Source: DATKNA01 sp035541595 | Lineage (GTDB): Bacteria; Actinomycetota; Actinomycetes; Actinomycetales; Kineosporiaceae | Assembly (NCBI GenBank): GCA_035541595.1 | Contig: DATKNA010000317.1 | Location: 1-7,202, forward strand | Reading direction: 5' to 3' | Length of the DNA: 7,202 nt | Shown here: positions 1-5,828 of the stretch, one piece after another | How the letters are laid out: every line of letters starts with the position of its first letter | Numbering within the stretch: the first letter of the stretch is position 1 | Notes under the pieces: generated by a model | The model's database searches: none | What the model was told of the DNA's origin: nothing | What the model saw: the letters and a program-made list of their open reading frames with translations, nothing else | Made by a program: the position numbers and the translations under genes

Positions 1-252
1 AAGAAGGCTTCGCCCGCGAAGAAGGGCCCGCCGGCGGGGACGACATCGGCGAGCGGCACGAGGGAGCCCGCCGGTGCCGCCGAGGCGGCGCCGCCCGCGA
101 ACGAGGCGCCGCCCGCGAACGAGACGCCGACCGCGAACGAGACGCCGACCGCGAACGAGACGGCTACCACGCCTGTGACGAGCCAGGCGACGCCCGGGCC
201 GCGCGAATCCGAGGCCGGCAGCGGCGGCGGCGACGGCGTCCCCGACTCCTGA
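1..252 (+). CDS. C-terminal tail of probable HU-family DNA-binding protein (5' truncated)
   Basis: Frame 1 is open from the first base to a TGA at 250-252, giving 83 residues of a protein whose N-terminal part lies outside the window. It opens with a basic stretch (KKASPAKKG), then becomes an Ala/Pro/Thr/Glu/Asn-rich low-complexity tail with four hexapeptide repeats and a Gly/Asp/Ser end. No folded domain is visible. Lys/Ala/Pro 'PAKK' tails are typical of the C-terminal extension of actinobacterial HU proteins (HupB of mycobacteria, HupS of streptomycetes), where the tail binds DNA and helps compact the nucleoid. An HU gene upstream of a cofC-gpsA-ddl block fits known actinobacterial gene order. 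The assignment rests on composition and context, not on the HU fold, which is missing. The acidic, Asn-containing repeats are less basic than usual HU tails, so another low-complexity protein remains possible. Confidence 0.5.
   Translation, partial: KKASPAKKGPPAGTTSASGTREPAGAAEAAPPANEAPPANETPTANETPTANETATTPVTSQATPGPRESEAGSGGGDGVPDS
88..159 (+). repeat. Four 18-nt tandem repeats encoding hexapeptides
   Basis: Four consecutive in-frame 18-nt units at 88-105, 106-123, 124-141 and 142-159 encode APPANE, APPANE, TPTANE and TPTANE. Units 1 and 2 are identical in sequence, as are 3 and 4, which suggests recent doubling by replication slippage or unequal crossing-over. They lie in the disordered tail of the truncated first gene, so copy number probably varies between strains without breaking the frame. 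Confidence 0.85.
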
Positions 253-259
253 CCGGTGT

Positions 260-282
260 GACGTCGGCCGCACCACGACGTC
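260..282. other. Inverted repeat between the HU-like gene and murA
   Basis: GACGTCG at 260-266 is the exact reverse complement of CGACGTC at 276-282, leaving a 9-nt loop. This 7-bp stem starts 8 nt after the stop codon of the upstream gene. It could be a weak intrinsic terminator, although no T-tract follows, or an operator ahead of murA. GACGTC is common in this genome as a GAC-GTC codon pair, so a chance origin is possible. Confidence 0.3.
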
Positions 283-293
283 CGAAGCGTCCC

Positions 294-333
294 TTGACGG
301 GGTGGACGCCCCCGGTACGTCAGGATGGTCGCC
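294..333 (+). promoter_or_regulatory. Candidate murA promoter / start region
   Basis: TTGACG at 294-299 is a good -35 match. Two -10 candidates follow. TACGTC (316-321) has a 16-nt spacer but would place transcription start near 328. CAGGAT (321-326) ends 7 nt before GTG 334, as in the leaderless-type starts elsewhere in this window, but its spacer to TTGACG is 21 nt, which is too long. The overlapping AGGATGG (322-328) could instead act as a Shine-Dalgarno for GTG 334. Only transcript mapping can separate these options. Confidence 0.35.
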
Positions 334-1653
334 GTGACCGATGTCCTCACCGTCCACGGCGGCACCCCCCTCTCGGGCACCATCACCGTTCGCGGCGCCA
401 AGAACTTCGTCTCCAAGGCGATGGTCGCCGCGCTGCTGGGCGAGGAGCCGAGCCGCCTGCTGAACGTCCCGCAGATCCGAGACGTCACCGTCGTCATGGG
501 CCTGCTCGAACTGCACGGCGTGCAGGTGAGCGAGTCCAGCCCGCTCGAGGGCTGGCTCGACCTCGACCCGAGCAACGTCGAGCGTGCGCACGTGGCGGAC
601 ATCGACGCCCACGCCGGCTCCTCCCGGATCCCGATCCTGTTCTGCGGGCCGCTCCTGCACCGACTGGGTGAGGCGTTCATCCCCGACCTCGGCGGCTGCC
701 GGATCGGCGATCGCCCGATCAACTACCACCTCGACGTGCTGCGCGCCTTCGGCGCCATCGTGGACAAGCGACCGCAGGGCATCCACCTCTCTGCGCCGAT
801 CGGGCTCCAGGGCGCGAAGCTCGAGCTGCCGTACCCGAGCGTCGGGGCCACCGAGCAGGTCCTCCTCACCGCCGTGAAGGCCGAGGGCGTCACGGAACTG
901 CAGAACGCCGCCACCGAACCAGAGATCATGGACCTCATCGCCGTCCTGCAGAAGATGGGCGCGATCATCAGCGTCGACACGGACCGGGTGATCCGCGTCG
1001 AGGGCGTTGACCGGCTCGGCGGCTTCCGGCACACGGCCCTGCCCGACCGGATCGAGGCGGCCTCCTGGGCCTGCGCCGCGCTGGCGACCAAGGGCGACAT
1101 CACGGTCAAGGGTGCCCGCCAGCTGGAGATGATGACCTTCCTCAACGTGTTCCGGAAGGTGGGCGGCGAACTCGACATCGCCGACGACGGCATCCGGTTC
1201 TCGCATCCGGGTGGCAACCTGGCCTCCCTGGTCCTCGAGACCGCGGTGCACCCGGGGTTCATGACCGACTGGCAGCAGCCCCTCGTCGTCGCGTTGACCC
1301 AGGCCAACGGCCTGTCGATCGTCCACGAGACGGTGTACGAGAACCGGTTCGGCTTCACCCACGCCCTGCGCGAGATGGGCGCTCAGATCCAGCTGTACCG
1401 GGAATGCCTCGGCGGCCAGCCGTGCCGCTTCGGCCAGCGCAACTTCCGGCACTCCGCCGTCATCTCCGGACCGTCCAAGCTGCACGGCGCCGACATCACC
1501 GTCCCCGATCTGCGCGGCGGGTTCAGCCACCTCATCGCCGCGCTCGCGGCGCAGGGGACGTCTCGCGTGCGTGGCGTCGACCTGATCGACCGCGGGTACG
1601 AGCACTTCCAGGCCAAGCTCGACGCTCTCGGCGCCATCTACGAGCGCCACTGA
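334..1653 (+). CDS. murA: UDP-N-acetylglucosamine 1-carboxyvinyltransferase (MurA)
   Basis: MurA transfers the enolpyruvyl group of PEP to UDP-N-acetylglucosamine, the first committed cytoplasmic step of peptidoglycan synthesis. The protein is 439 residues from GTG 334, slightly longer than the usual ~420. Family landmarks, counted from GTG 334: the GAKN motif with Lys23 and Asn24; Arg98 in SSRIPILF; GGCRIGDRP with the catalytic-loop Cys122; HPGFMTDWQ with the catalytic-region Asp; and DLRGG followed by IDRGYEHFQAKLDALGA at the C-terminus. GTG 334 is preferred because the N-terminus MTDVLTVHGG matches the family and AGGATGG or a -10-like hexamer lies at a sensible distance; ATG 325, three codons upstream, has AGG immediately against it and no usable spacing. 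Cys122 is the residue alkylated by fosfomycin; mycobacterial MurA has Asp there. The sequence differs from textbook MurA around GAKN (FVSKAM follows) and the Cys loop (GDRPINYHLD), so it probably belongs to the actinobacterial MurA branch found beside HU genes and may be one of two murA copies in the genome. Confidence 0.93.
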   Translation: MTDVLTVHGGTPLSGTITVRGAKNFVSKAMVAALLGEEPSRLLNVPQIRDVTVVMGLLELHGVQVSESSPLEGWLDLDPSNVERAHVADIDAHAGSSRIPILFCGPLLHRLGEAFIPDLGGCRIGDRPINYHLDVLRAFGAIVDKRPQGIHLSAPIGLQGAKLELPYPSVGATEQVLLTAVKAEGVTELQNAATEPEIMDLIAVLQKMGAIISVDTDRVIRVEGVDRLGGFRHTALPDRIEAASWACAALATKGDITVKGARQLEMMTFLNVFRKVGGELDIADDGIRFSHPGGNLASLVLETAVHPGFMTDWQQPLVVALTQANGLSIVHETVYENRFGFTHALREMGAQIQLYRECLGGQPCRFGQRNFRHSAVISGPSKLHGADITVPDLRGGFSHLIAALAAQGTSRVRGVDLIDRGYEHFQAKLDALGAIYERH

Positions 1654-1680
1654 ACTGCCGGCCGTGAGCGTGACGTCCGT

Positions 1681-1692
1681 TACCGTGACGTC
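1681..1692 (+). promoter_or_regulatory. Leaderless-type -10 element for the cold-shock-like gene
   Basis: TACCGT (1681-1686) fits the actinobacterial -10 consensus TANNNT, and six bases separate it from GTG 1693. Transcription starting about 7 nt downstream of the -10 would begin on the start codon itself. No Shine-Dalgarno precedes the GTG. No clear -35 is visible, which is common for such promoters. CGTGACGTC occurs twice here, at 1669-1677 and 1684-1692, 15 nt apart; the second copy overlaps the -10. Confidence 0.5.
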
Positions 1693-1926
1693 GTGCAGGC
1701 GACGGTCCACCGCTTCGATGCCGTCACCCGGTCGGGATCCGTCGTGACGGACACCGGCCTTCTGCTCCCGTTCGACGCCGACGCGTTCGCCACCAGCTCG
1801 CTGCGCCACGTGCGCACCGGTCAGCGGCTCACCGTCCGTGTCGTGGGCGAGGACGCCGACGTCCGCGTGGTGGCGATGTCGCTGGGCACGGTGGGACGGG
1901 CGCCCACCCGACCGTCCCCGCCCTGA
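1693..1926 (+). CDS. Small divergent cold-shock-domain-like protein
   Basis: This 77-residue protein starts at a GTG. Its size and pattern resemble the cold-shock (CspA) OB-fold: MQATVHRFDAVTRSGSVVTDTG corresponds to the first strands and the RNP1 region, LPFDADAFATSS to the RNP2 region, and VRTGQRLTVRVV to the 'L..GQ.V.F' strand that closes the barrel. The aromatic residues of classical RNP1 (KGFGFI) and RNP2 (VFVH) are mostly gone: RSGSVV and LPFDAD stand in their places. Binding to single-stranded RNA or DNA is therefore uncertain, and this may be an OB-fold protein with a changed role. The last dozen residues are Pro/Arg/Thr-rich and probably disordered. The gene follows murA by 39 nt on the same strand but seems to have its own leaderless-type promoter, so it can be expressed separately. 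It faces cofC tail to tail. The coding call is supported by strong third-position GC and the absence of a competing frame. Confidence 0.68.
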   Translation: MQATVHRFDAVTRSGSVVTDTGLLLPFDADAFATSSLRHVRTGQRLTVRVVGEDADVRVVAMSLGTVGRAPTRPSPP

Positions 1927-1935
1927 CGGAGGGCC

Positions 1936-1974
1936 GGCGCTGCCTGATCGCGACCTGGTTCGCCGAGCGGTGCC
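1936..1974. terminator. Possible hairpin between convergent csp-like gene and cofC
   Basis: In the 61-nt gap between the two stop codons, GGCGCTG (1936-1942) can pair with CGGTGCC (1968-1974), using two G-U wobbles on the plus-strand transcript. Inside it, GCGA (1950-1953) pairs with TCGC (1960-1963) around a 6-nt loop. There is no T-tract on either strand. The position suits a bidirectional terminator, but the structure is weak. Confidence 0.2.
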
Positions 1975-1987
1975 ATGCCCGGGACGC

Positions 1988-2626
1988 TCAGGCGGTGCGG
2001 TCGCGGACGGCGCTGGCCGTACGGGGGCCGACGCCCAGGGCGAGGGCCGCGTCGAGATCGCCGGGAGTGTCCACGTCCCGGCGCAGCCGAGGCAGGTCCA
2101 GGTCGAGCCGGACGGCGCCGCGCCGCACGTGCTCCGCCAGCGAATCGGAGCCGAAGGCGGGGTCGAGGGCGTCCGGCGTGGCCGCCGCGAGCAGGACGGT
2201 CCCCGCGCCGTCGGCGTCCGGGACCGCGCACATCGCGCCCCGGCCCGCGGCGAGCGCGGCGTGCACTGCGGTGAGGGCCGTCACCAGATCGCCCGGGCGG
2301 AGCGCAGGCAGGTCCGCGAGCAGCACGCCGGTCGGCCCGGCGGACCAGGGCGCGCAGGCGCGGACGGCGCTCAGACCGTCGGCGACCGCGGCGACCAGCC
2401 CGGCGCCGGGGGAGGACTCCGTCACCACCCGGGCTCCCACGGCCCGAGCCGCGGCCCGCGTCGGGCGGTCCGCGGTCACGACCAGGCACCGGTCGACGGA
2501 CGGGCACGCGAGGACGGCGTCCAGGCAGTCGAGCGCGATCGCCGCGGCCACGTCCGGCCTCGCGCCGAGACGGGACTTGGCCAGCGTGCCGCCCTTGATC
2601 GGCAGTACCAAGGTCCACGAGGTCAC
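1988..2626 (-). CDS. cofC: 2-phospho-L-lactate / phosphoenolpyruvate guanylyltransferase (CofC/FbiD)
   Basis: The enzyme joins GTP to a three-carbon phosphoacid to make the activated precursor of the cofactor F420 side chain. In mycobacteria FbiD uses phosphoenolpyruvate; archaeal CofC uses 2-phospho-L-lactate. The 212 residues match the known length of about 210-215. Visible family features are the nucleotide-binding N-terminus LVLPIKGGTLAKSRLG (Lys11, Lys17, Arg19), VVTADR near residues 49-54, LLADLPALRPGDL with Asp105, a likely metal ligand, PDADGAGTVLL, FGSDSLAEH, and a final DVDTPGDLDAALALGVG, where the family also carries a metal-binding Asp. The usual GLNAA motif reads GLVAAVADGL, so the Asn is lost. 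The start is GTG 2626: the conserved N-terminus begins directly after it and a -10-like hexamer lies 6 nt upstream. It is transcribed divergently from plsC and convergently with the csp-like gene, so it is probably monocistronic. It implies that the host makes F420. Confidence 0.88.
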   Translation of the reverse strand: MTSWTLVLPIKGGTLAKSRLGARPDVAAAIALDCLDAVLACPSVDRCLVVTADRPTRAAARAVGARVVTESSPGAGLVAAVADGLSAVRACAPWSAGPTGVLLADLPALRPGDLVTALTAVHAALAAGRGAMCAVPDADGAGTVLLAAATPDALDPAFGSDSLAEHVRRGAVRLDLDLPRLRRDVDTPGDLDAALALGVGPRTASAVRDRTA

Positions 2627-2638
2627 CCGACGATTCTG
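2627..2638 (-). promoter_or_regulatory. Leaderless-type -10 element for cofC
   Basis: Read on the minus strand, CAGAAT (2638 to 2633) is a good -10 hexamer in a very GC-rich setting, and six bases separate it from GTG 2626. No Shine-Dalgarno precedes the GTG. The spacing is the same as for the csp-like gene and the PLP enzyme. No convincing -35 is seen. Confidence 0.45.
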
Positions 2639-2748
2639 ACGGGTCCGCCGGGGCCGTGCCCGGCGCGGGGGGCCGGCGTCGCGCAGCCGGCTCGGCACCG
2701 TTCCTCGACACGACCGGGCACGGCGGCGAGGATGAGCCTCGACCCCCG

Positions 2749-2779
2749 CCCGACGGGCGGCCCGCCCGGTCGGGAGGAG
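2749..2779 (+). promoter_or_regulatory. plsC Shine-Dalgarno with overlapping hairpin
   Basis: GGGAGGAG (2772-2779) is a strong ribosome binding site 3 nt before ATG 2783 and decides that start. Directly upstream, CCCGAC (2749-2754) pairs with GTCGGG (2769-2774) and GGGC (2755-2758) with GCCC (2764-2767), leaving a 5-nt loop and one bulged G (2768). The 3' arm includes the first three G of the Shine-Dalgarno, so the folded leader could partly hide it. Confidence 0.45.
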
Positions 2780-2782
2780 CGC

Positions 2783-3547
2783 ATGGTGACCGCCCGCGAG
2801 TTCAGCGCCACGTACCGGTTCGCGGTGCGAGTGTTGCGCCCACCCATGCGCGCCATCACCCGGCGCGACTGGCGTGGCGCGGAAAACTTGCCCACGACCA
2901 GCGGCTTCGTGGCGTGCAGCAATCACGTCTCGCACATCGATCCGCTGACTCTGTCGCACTTCCTCGTCGACCACGGATGGCCGCCTCGGTTCCTGGCCAA
3001 GGAGGCCCTGTTCGAGGTCCCGCTGATCGGCCGGGTGGTCCGCGGTGCGGGACAGATCCCCGTCCGGCGGGAATCCGTGGACGCCGGCCGTGCCCTGGAC
3101 GCCGCGATCGCCGCCGTCCGTGCCGGCGAGTGCGTCGTCGTCTACCCCGAGGGTACGATCACCCGGGATCCCGACCTGTGGCCGATGGTCGGCAAGACCG
3201 GCGCGGCGCGGATCGCCCTGACGACCGGGGTGCCGGTCATCCCGATCGCACAGTGGGGCGCCCAGGAGCTCCTGGAGCCCTACGGCAGGCGGCTGCACGT
3301 CTTCCGCCACCCGCTCGTGCACGTCTGGGCCGGCCCGCCGGTCGACCTCACGCCGTGGGAGAACGAGCCGATCGATGCGACGGTCCTGGCCCGGGCGACG
3401 GATGCGATCCTGGACGCGATCACTCGGCGGCTGGAGCAGATCCGCGGGGAGCAGGCACCCGCCGAACGCTGGGATCCGCGACTGCACGACCAACCGCTGA
3501 CCGGCGACTTCCGCCGTACTGCCGGTGGACGGAGGGAGGCACGGTGA
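2783..3547 (+). CDS. plsC: 1-acyl-sn-glycerol-3-phosphate acyltransferase (PlsC family)
   Basis: PlsC-type enzymes acylate lysophosphatidic acid at sn-2 to give phosphatidic acid, at the inner face of the cytoplasmic membrane. The 254-residue protein carries the acyltransferase blocks in order: NHVSHID at 47-53 (the NHx4D catalytic motif, His48 and Asp53), KEALFEVPLIGRVVRGAGQIPVRR around 73-96, YPEGT at 121-125 (the acceptor-phosphate-binding EGT motif), and TGVPVIPIAQWG. There is no clear transmembrane helix, so it is probably a peripheral membrane protein. ATG 2783 is chosen for its strong GGGAGGAG; an in-frame ATG at 2732 has no spaced ribosome binding site, and the extra 17 residues (Pro/Gly/Arg) do not look conserved. 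The stop overlaps the gpsA start by 4 nt (GTGA), so the two are almost surely cotranscribed and translationally coupled: GpsA makes glycerol 3-phosphate and PlsC acts two steps later. The acyl-chain and acceptor specificity of PlsC paralogues cannot be read from sequence. Confidence 0.92.
   Translation: MVTAREFSATYRFAVRVLRPPMRAITRRDWRGAENLPTTSGFVACSNHVSHIDPLTLSHFLVDHGWPPRFLAKEALFEVPLIGRVVRGAGQIPVRRESVDAGRALDAAIAAVRAGECVVVYPEGTITRDPDLWPMVGKTGAARIALTTGVPVIPIAQWGAQELLEPYGRRLHVFRHPLVHVWAGPPVDLTPWENEPIDATVLARATDAILDAITRRLEQIRGEQAPAERWDPRLHDQPLTGDFRRTAGGRREAR
3531..3539 (+). promoter_or_regulatory. gpsA ribosome binding site inside plsC
   Basis: GGAGGGAGG is a doubled purine-rich Shine-Dalgarno lying within the last codons of plsC, 4 nt before GTG 3544. 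It fixes the gpsA start at that GTG and supports coupled translation across the GTGA overlap. Confidence 0.75.
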
Positions 3548-4551
3548 CCCGGGTCGCGGTCATGGGCAGCGGGTCGTGGGGGACGACGTTCGCCATCGTC
3601 CTCGCCAACGCCGGGGCCGAGGTCAGGCTCTGGGGCCGCAACCCCGAGGTCTGCACGGAGATCAGCGAGCAGCACACGAACACCCGGTACCTGGGGGACA
3701 CGCGGTTGCCGGACACCGTCGACGCCTCGACCGACACGGCAGCCGTCCTGGACGGCGCCGACATCGTCGTCCTCGCCATCCCGTCGCAGACGCTGCGGGA
3801 CAACCTCGCGCGCTGGGCCCCGGCCCTGCCACCGCGTGCCGTGCTGGTGAGCCTCATGAAGGGCGTGGAGCACGGCACGCACCTGCGGATGAGCGAGGTC
3901 GTGCGACAGGTCGCCGGCGTCGGGCCGGAGCGCGTCGCGGTCGTCTCCGGGCCCAACCTCGCTCGCGAGATCGCCGTCCGCCAACCGACCGCCACCGTGG
4001 TGGCCTGCGAGGACCCGGTAGCCGCCGAGCTGGTCGCGGCCACCTGCTCGGCCCGGTACTTCCGCCCCTACACGAACACCGACGTCGTCGGCGTGGAGCT
4101 CGGCGGGGCGGTGAAGAACGTCATCGCCCTCGCGGTCGGCATCGCGGAGGGGATGGGCATGGGCGACAACACGAAGGCGACGATCATCACGCGCGGGCTG
4201 GCGGAGACGACCAGGCTCGGGACGGCCCTCGGGGCGCACCCGGCGACCCTGGCGGGCCTGGCGGGGCTGGGCGACCTCGTCGCCACCTGCTACTCACCGC
4301 TGTCCCGCAACCGGACCCTCGGCGTGGCTCTCGGCCGTGGGCTCGACCTGACCCAGGCGACGGCGGTCGCGAAGCACACCGCGGAAGGGGTGCGCTCGTG
4401 CGGGCCGATCCTCGAGCTCGCGCGTCTGCACGGGGTGGACATGCCGATCACCGAGCAGGTGGTCTACGTGGTCCGGACCGAGGGACATGTGTCGATCAGG
4501 GACATCGGGGTCCGACTGCTCGAGCGGCCCCGGAAGCCCGAGGGCGCCTGA
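3544..4551 (+). CDS. gpsA: NAD(P)-dependent glycerol-3-phosphate dehydrogenase (GpsA)
   Basis: GpsA reduces dihydroxyacetone phosphate to sn-glycerol 3-phosphate, the backbone for phospholipids, in the cytoplasm. The 335 residues match the family length (about 330-340). The N-terminal Rossmann fold shows VAVMGSGSWGTTFA (GxGxxG) and EVRLWGRN after the second strand; then come VSLMKGVE, VVSGPNLAREIA and the C-terminal helical domain with GVELGGAVKNVIALAVGIAEGMGMGDNTKA, in which Lys191 is the expected catalytic lysine, followed by GLAGLGDLVATCYSPLSRNRTLG. All key motifs are intact. The start GTG 3544 overlaps the plsC stop and has a strong Shine-Dalgarno. The 3' end runs 56 nt into the convergent PLP-enzyme gene. 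The gpsA-ddl association is shared with mycobacteria and streptomycetes; here the PLP enzyme sits between them. Confidence 0.96.
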   Translation: MTRVAVMGSGSWGTTFAIVLANAGAEVRLWGRNPEVCTEISEQHTNTRYLGDTRLPDTVDASTDTAAVLDGADIVVLAIPSQTLRDNLARWAPALPPRAVLVSLMKGVEHGTHLRMSEVVRQVAGVGPERVAVVSGPNLAREIAVRQPTATVVACEDPVAAELVAATCSARYFRPYTNTDVVGVELGGAVKNVIALAVGIAEGMGMGDNTKATIITRGLAETTRLGTALGAHPATLAGLAGLGDLVATCYSPLSRNRTLGVALGRGLDLTQATAVAKHTAEGVRSCGPILELARLHGVDMPITEQVVYVVRTEGHVSIRDIGVRLLERPRKPEGA

Positions 4552-5674
4552 ACCGGTCGAGGACTGCGGCGAGATCGGCCCAGAGGTCGTCGACGTCCTC
4601 CACGCCGACGGAGAGCCGCACCAGGCTGTCGGGCACGGCGTCCGGTTCGCCCGGGTAGCGGCGGCGGCGCTCCAGCGTCGACTCCACGCCGCCGAGGCTG
4701 GTCGTGTGGATCCAGAGCCGGACCCCGGCCGCCAGTTCCTCCGCGGCCGCCGCGCCGCCCGCGAGCTCGACGGCGACGATGGCGCCGTAGCCGCGCATCT
4801 GCGCAGCCGCCCGGCCGTGGCCCGGGTCCGCGGGCAGGGAGGGGTGGCGCACGCGGGTGACCGCGGGGTGGCCGGCCAGCCGCTCGGCCAGGACGGCGGC
4901 ATTGGAGCCCGAGCGCTCCACCCGAAGGTGCAGGGTGCGTAGGCCGCGCAGGGCCAGCCAGGCCTCGGCCGTCCCCGGGACCGCTCCGTGCCTGGTCCGG
5001 TGCCCGTGCAGGTGCTCGGCGAGTTCGGCATCGCGCGCGACGGCGGCGCCGAGGAGCACGTCCGAGTGCCCGGACAGGTACTTCGTCACCGAATGGACGA
5101 CGACGTCCGCGCCGAACGCCAGCGGCGTCTGCAGCAGTGGCGTCGCGAACGTGTTGTCCACGGCGACCAGCGCACCGGCGTCGTGCCCCGCGGCGACCAG
5201 AGCCGCCAGGTCGGCGACCTCCAGCAGGGGATTCGTGGGTGTCTCGATCCAGAGCAGGTGAGCTCCGGCGGCCAGGGCGCTCCGGACGGCGTCCGTGTCG
5301 GCGATCCCGACGCGGACGACGTCCAGCCGGCCTCGTTCGGCGAGCCGGCCCAGCAGGGCCAGCGTGCCGTTGTACGCGACGTCCGGGACGACGACGCGGC
5401 CGCCGTCGGGCACCTGGTCGACGACCGCGGCGACCGCCGCCGTGCCGGACGCGAACAGCCGGGCCGTCCCGCCCTCGAGAGCCGCCAGCGCGGTCTCGAA
5501 GGCCTGCCAGGTCGGATTCGTCCAGCGGCCGTAACCGAGGTCGCCCGGCTGCGGAGCGCCCGGCGAGGAGACGAAGGTCGATGCGAGCACCAGCGGCGCG
5601 TTCAGCGGCGCGTTCGGCGCCCTCGCGGGCCGGCCGGCGGTGACGGCGAGGGTCGCCGGAGAGAGCTCGTCCAC
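4496..5674 (-). CDS. PLP-dependent cystathionine gamma-lyase/synthase-family enzyme
   Basis: This is a Cys/Met-metabolism PLP enzyme (fold type I). Members make cystathionine (gamma-synthase), cleave it (beta- or gamma-lyase) or degrade methionine. The 392-residue length is normal. Motifs in order: YGRWTNPT at 48-55 (the Tyr and Arg that bind PLP phosphate across the dimer), FASGTAA at 74-80, VAYNGTLALL with the Tyr that stacks on the PLP ring, WIETPTNP, VDNTFATP with the Asp that contacts the PLP pyridine nitrogen, SVTKYLSGHSD with the Schiff-base Lys198, and SLGGVESTLE near the C-terminus. Everything needed for PLP chemistry is present; which reaction it favours cannot be decided from motifs, though gamma-lyase or gamma-synthase is most likely. 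The start is GTG 5674, with a -10-like TAGGGT 6 nt upstream and no Shine-Dalgarno. The last 56 nt overlap the 3' end of gpsA on the other strand, and the promoter region is shared with divergent ddl. Confidence 0.88.
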   Translation of the reverse strand: MDELSPATLAVTAGRPARAPNAPLNAPLVLASTFVSSPGAPQPGDLGYGRWTNPTWQAFETALAALEGGTARLFASGTAAVAAVVDQVPDGGRVVVPDVAYNGTLALLGRLAERGRLDVVRVGIADTDAVRSALAAGAHLLWIETPTNPLLEVADLAALVAAGHDAGALVAVDNTFATPLLQTPLAFGADVVVHSVTKYLSGHSDVLLGAAVARDAELAEHLHGHRTRHGAVPGTAEAWLALRGLRTLHLRVERSGSNAAVLAERLAGHPAVTRVRHPSLPADPGHGRAAAQMRGYGAIVAVELAGGAAAAEELAAGVRLWIHTTSLGGVESTLERRRRYPGEPDAVPDSLVRLSVGVEDVDDLWADLAAVLDRFRRPRASGAARAVGPRCP

Positions 5675-5686
5675 CGGCGCACCCTA
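5675..5686 (-). promoter_or_regulatory. Leaderless-type -10 element for the PLP-enzyme gene
   Basis: On the minus strand TAGGGT (5686 to 5681) fits TANNNT and ends 6 nt before GTG 5674. This is the same hexamer-to-start distance as for cofC and the csp-like gene. AGGGTG is a poor Shine-Dalgarno. The -35 region (about 5704-5709) is weak. Confidence 0.45.
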
Positions 5687-5753
5687 CGAGTTCGGGACCC
5701 GGCTCGGCACGGCTCGGCGCCCGGCTCGATCCCGTCGAGGCACGGCTGGACCC

Positions 5754-5804
5754 GACTCGGCGCCGACTCGGCACCGACTCGGCACCGACTCGGCACCGAC
5801 TCGG
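5754..5804. repeat. Tandem 11-bp repeats in the divergent promoter region
   Basis: Four complete 11-nt units stand at 5754-5764, 5765-5775, 5776-5786 and 5787-5797, with a 7-nt partial unit at 5798-5804. The unit is GACTCGGCACC; unit 1 has one change (GACTCGGCGCC) and units 2-4 are identical. The period is not a multiple of three, so it is not a coding repeat, and it is close to one DNA helical turn. Looser relatives (GGCTCGGCAC, GGCTCGGCGC) lie just upstream at 5701-5720. The array lies between the two start sites of the PLP enzyme and ddl. Confidence 0.85.
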
Positions 5805-5828
5805 TGCTCGGCTGGGCCACGGGCGGGG

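Noticed and set aside
1838..2782. Long plus-strand open frame running across cofC and into plsC
   Set aside because: Its N-terminal half is Arg/Gly-rich shadow translation opposite cofC; only the part from ATG 2783 has conserved PlsC motifs and a ribosome binding site.
2627..3493. Upstream extension of the cofC frame on the minus strand
   Set aside because: The extra residues are antisense to plsC and low in conserved character; the nucleotide-binding motif begins right after GTG 2626.
2656..3543. Upstream extension of the gpsA frame through plsC
   Set aside because: It shows no family similarity and overlaps the full plsC gene; the strong Shine-Dalgarno and Rossmann N-terminus place the start at GTG 3544.
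5754..5804. Replication or plasmid iterons
   Set aside because: There is no Rep or DnaA gene, no DnaA boxes or AT-rich unwinding region, and the surroundings are chromosomal housekeeping genes.
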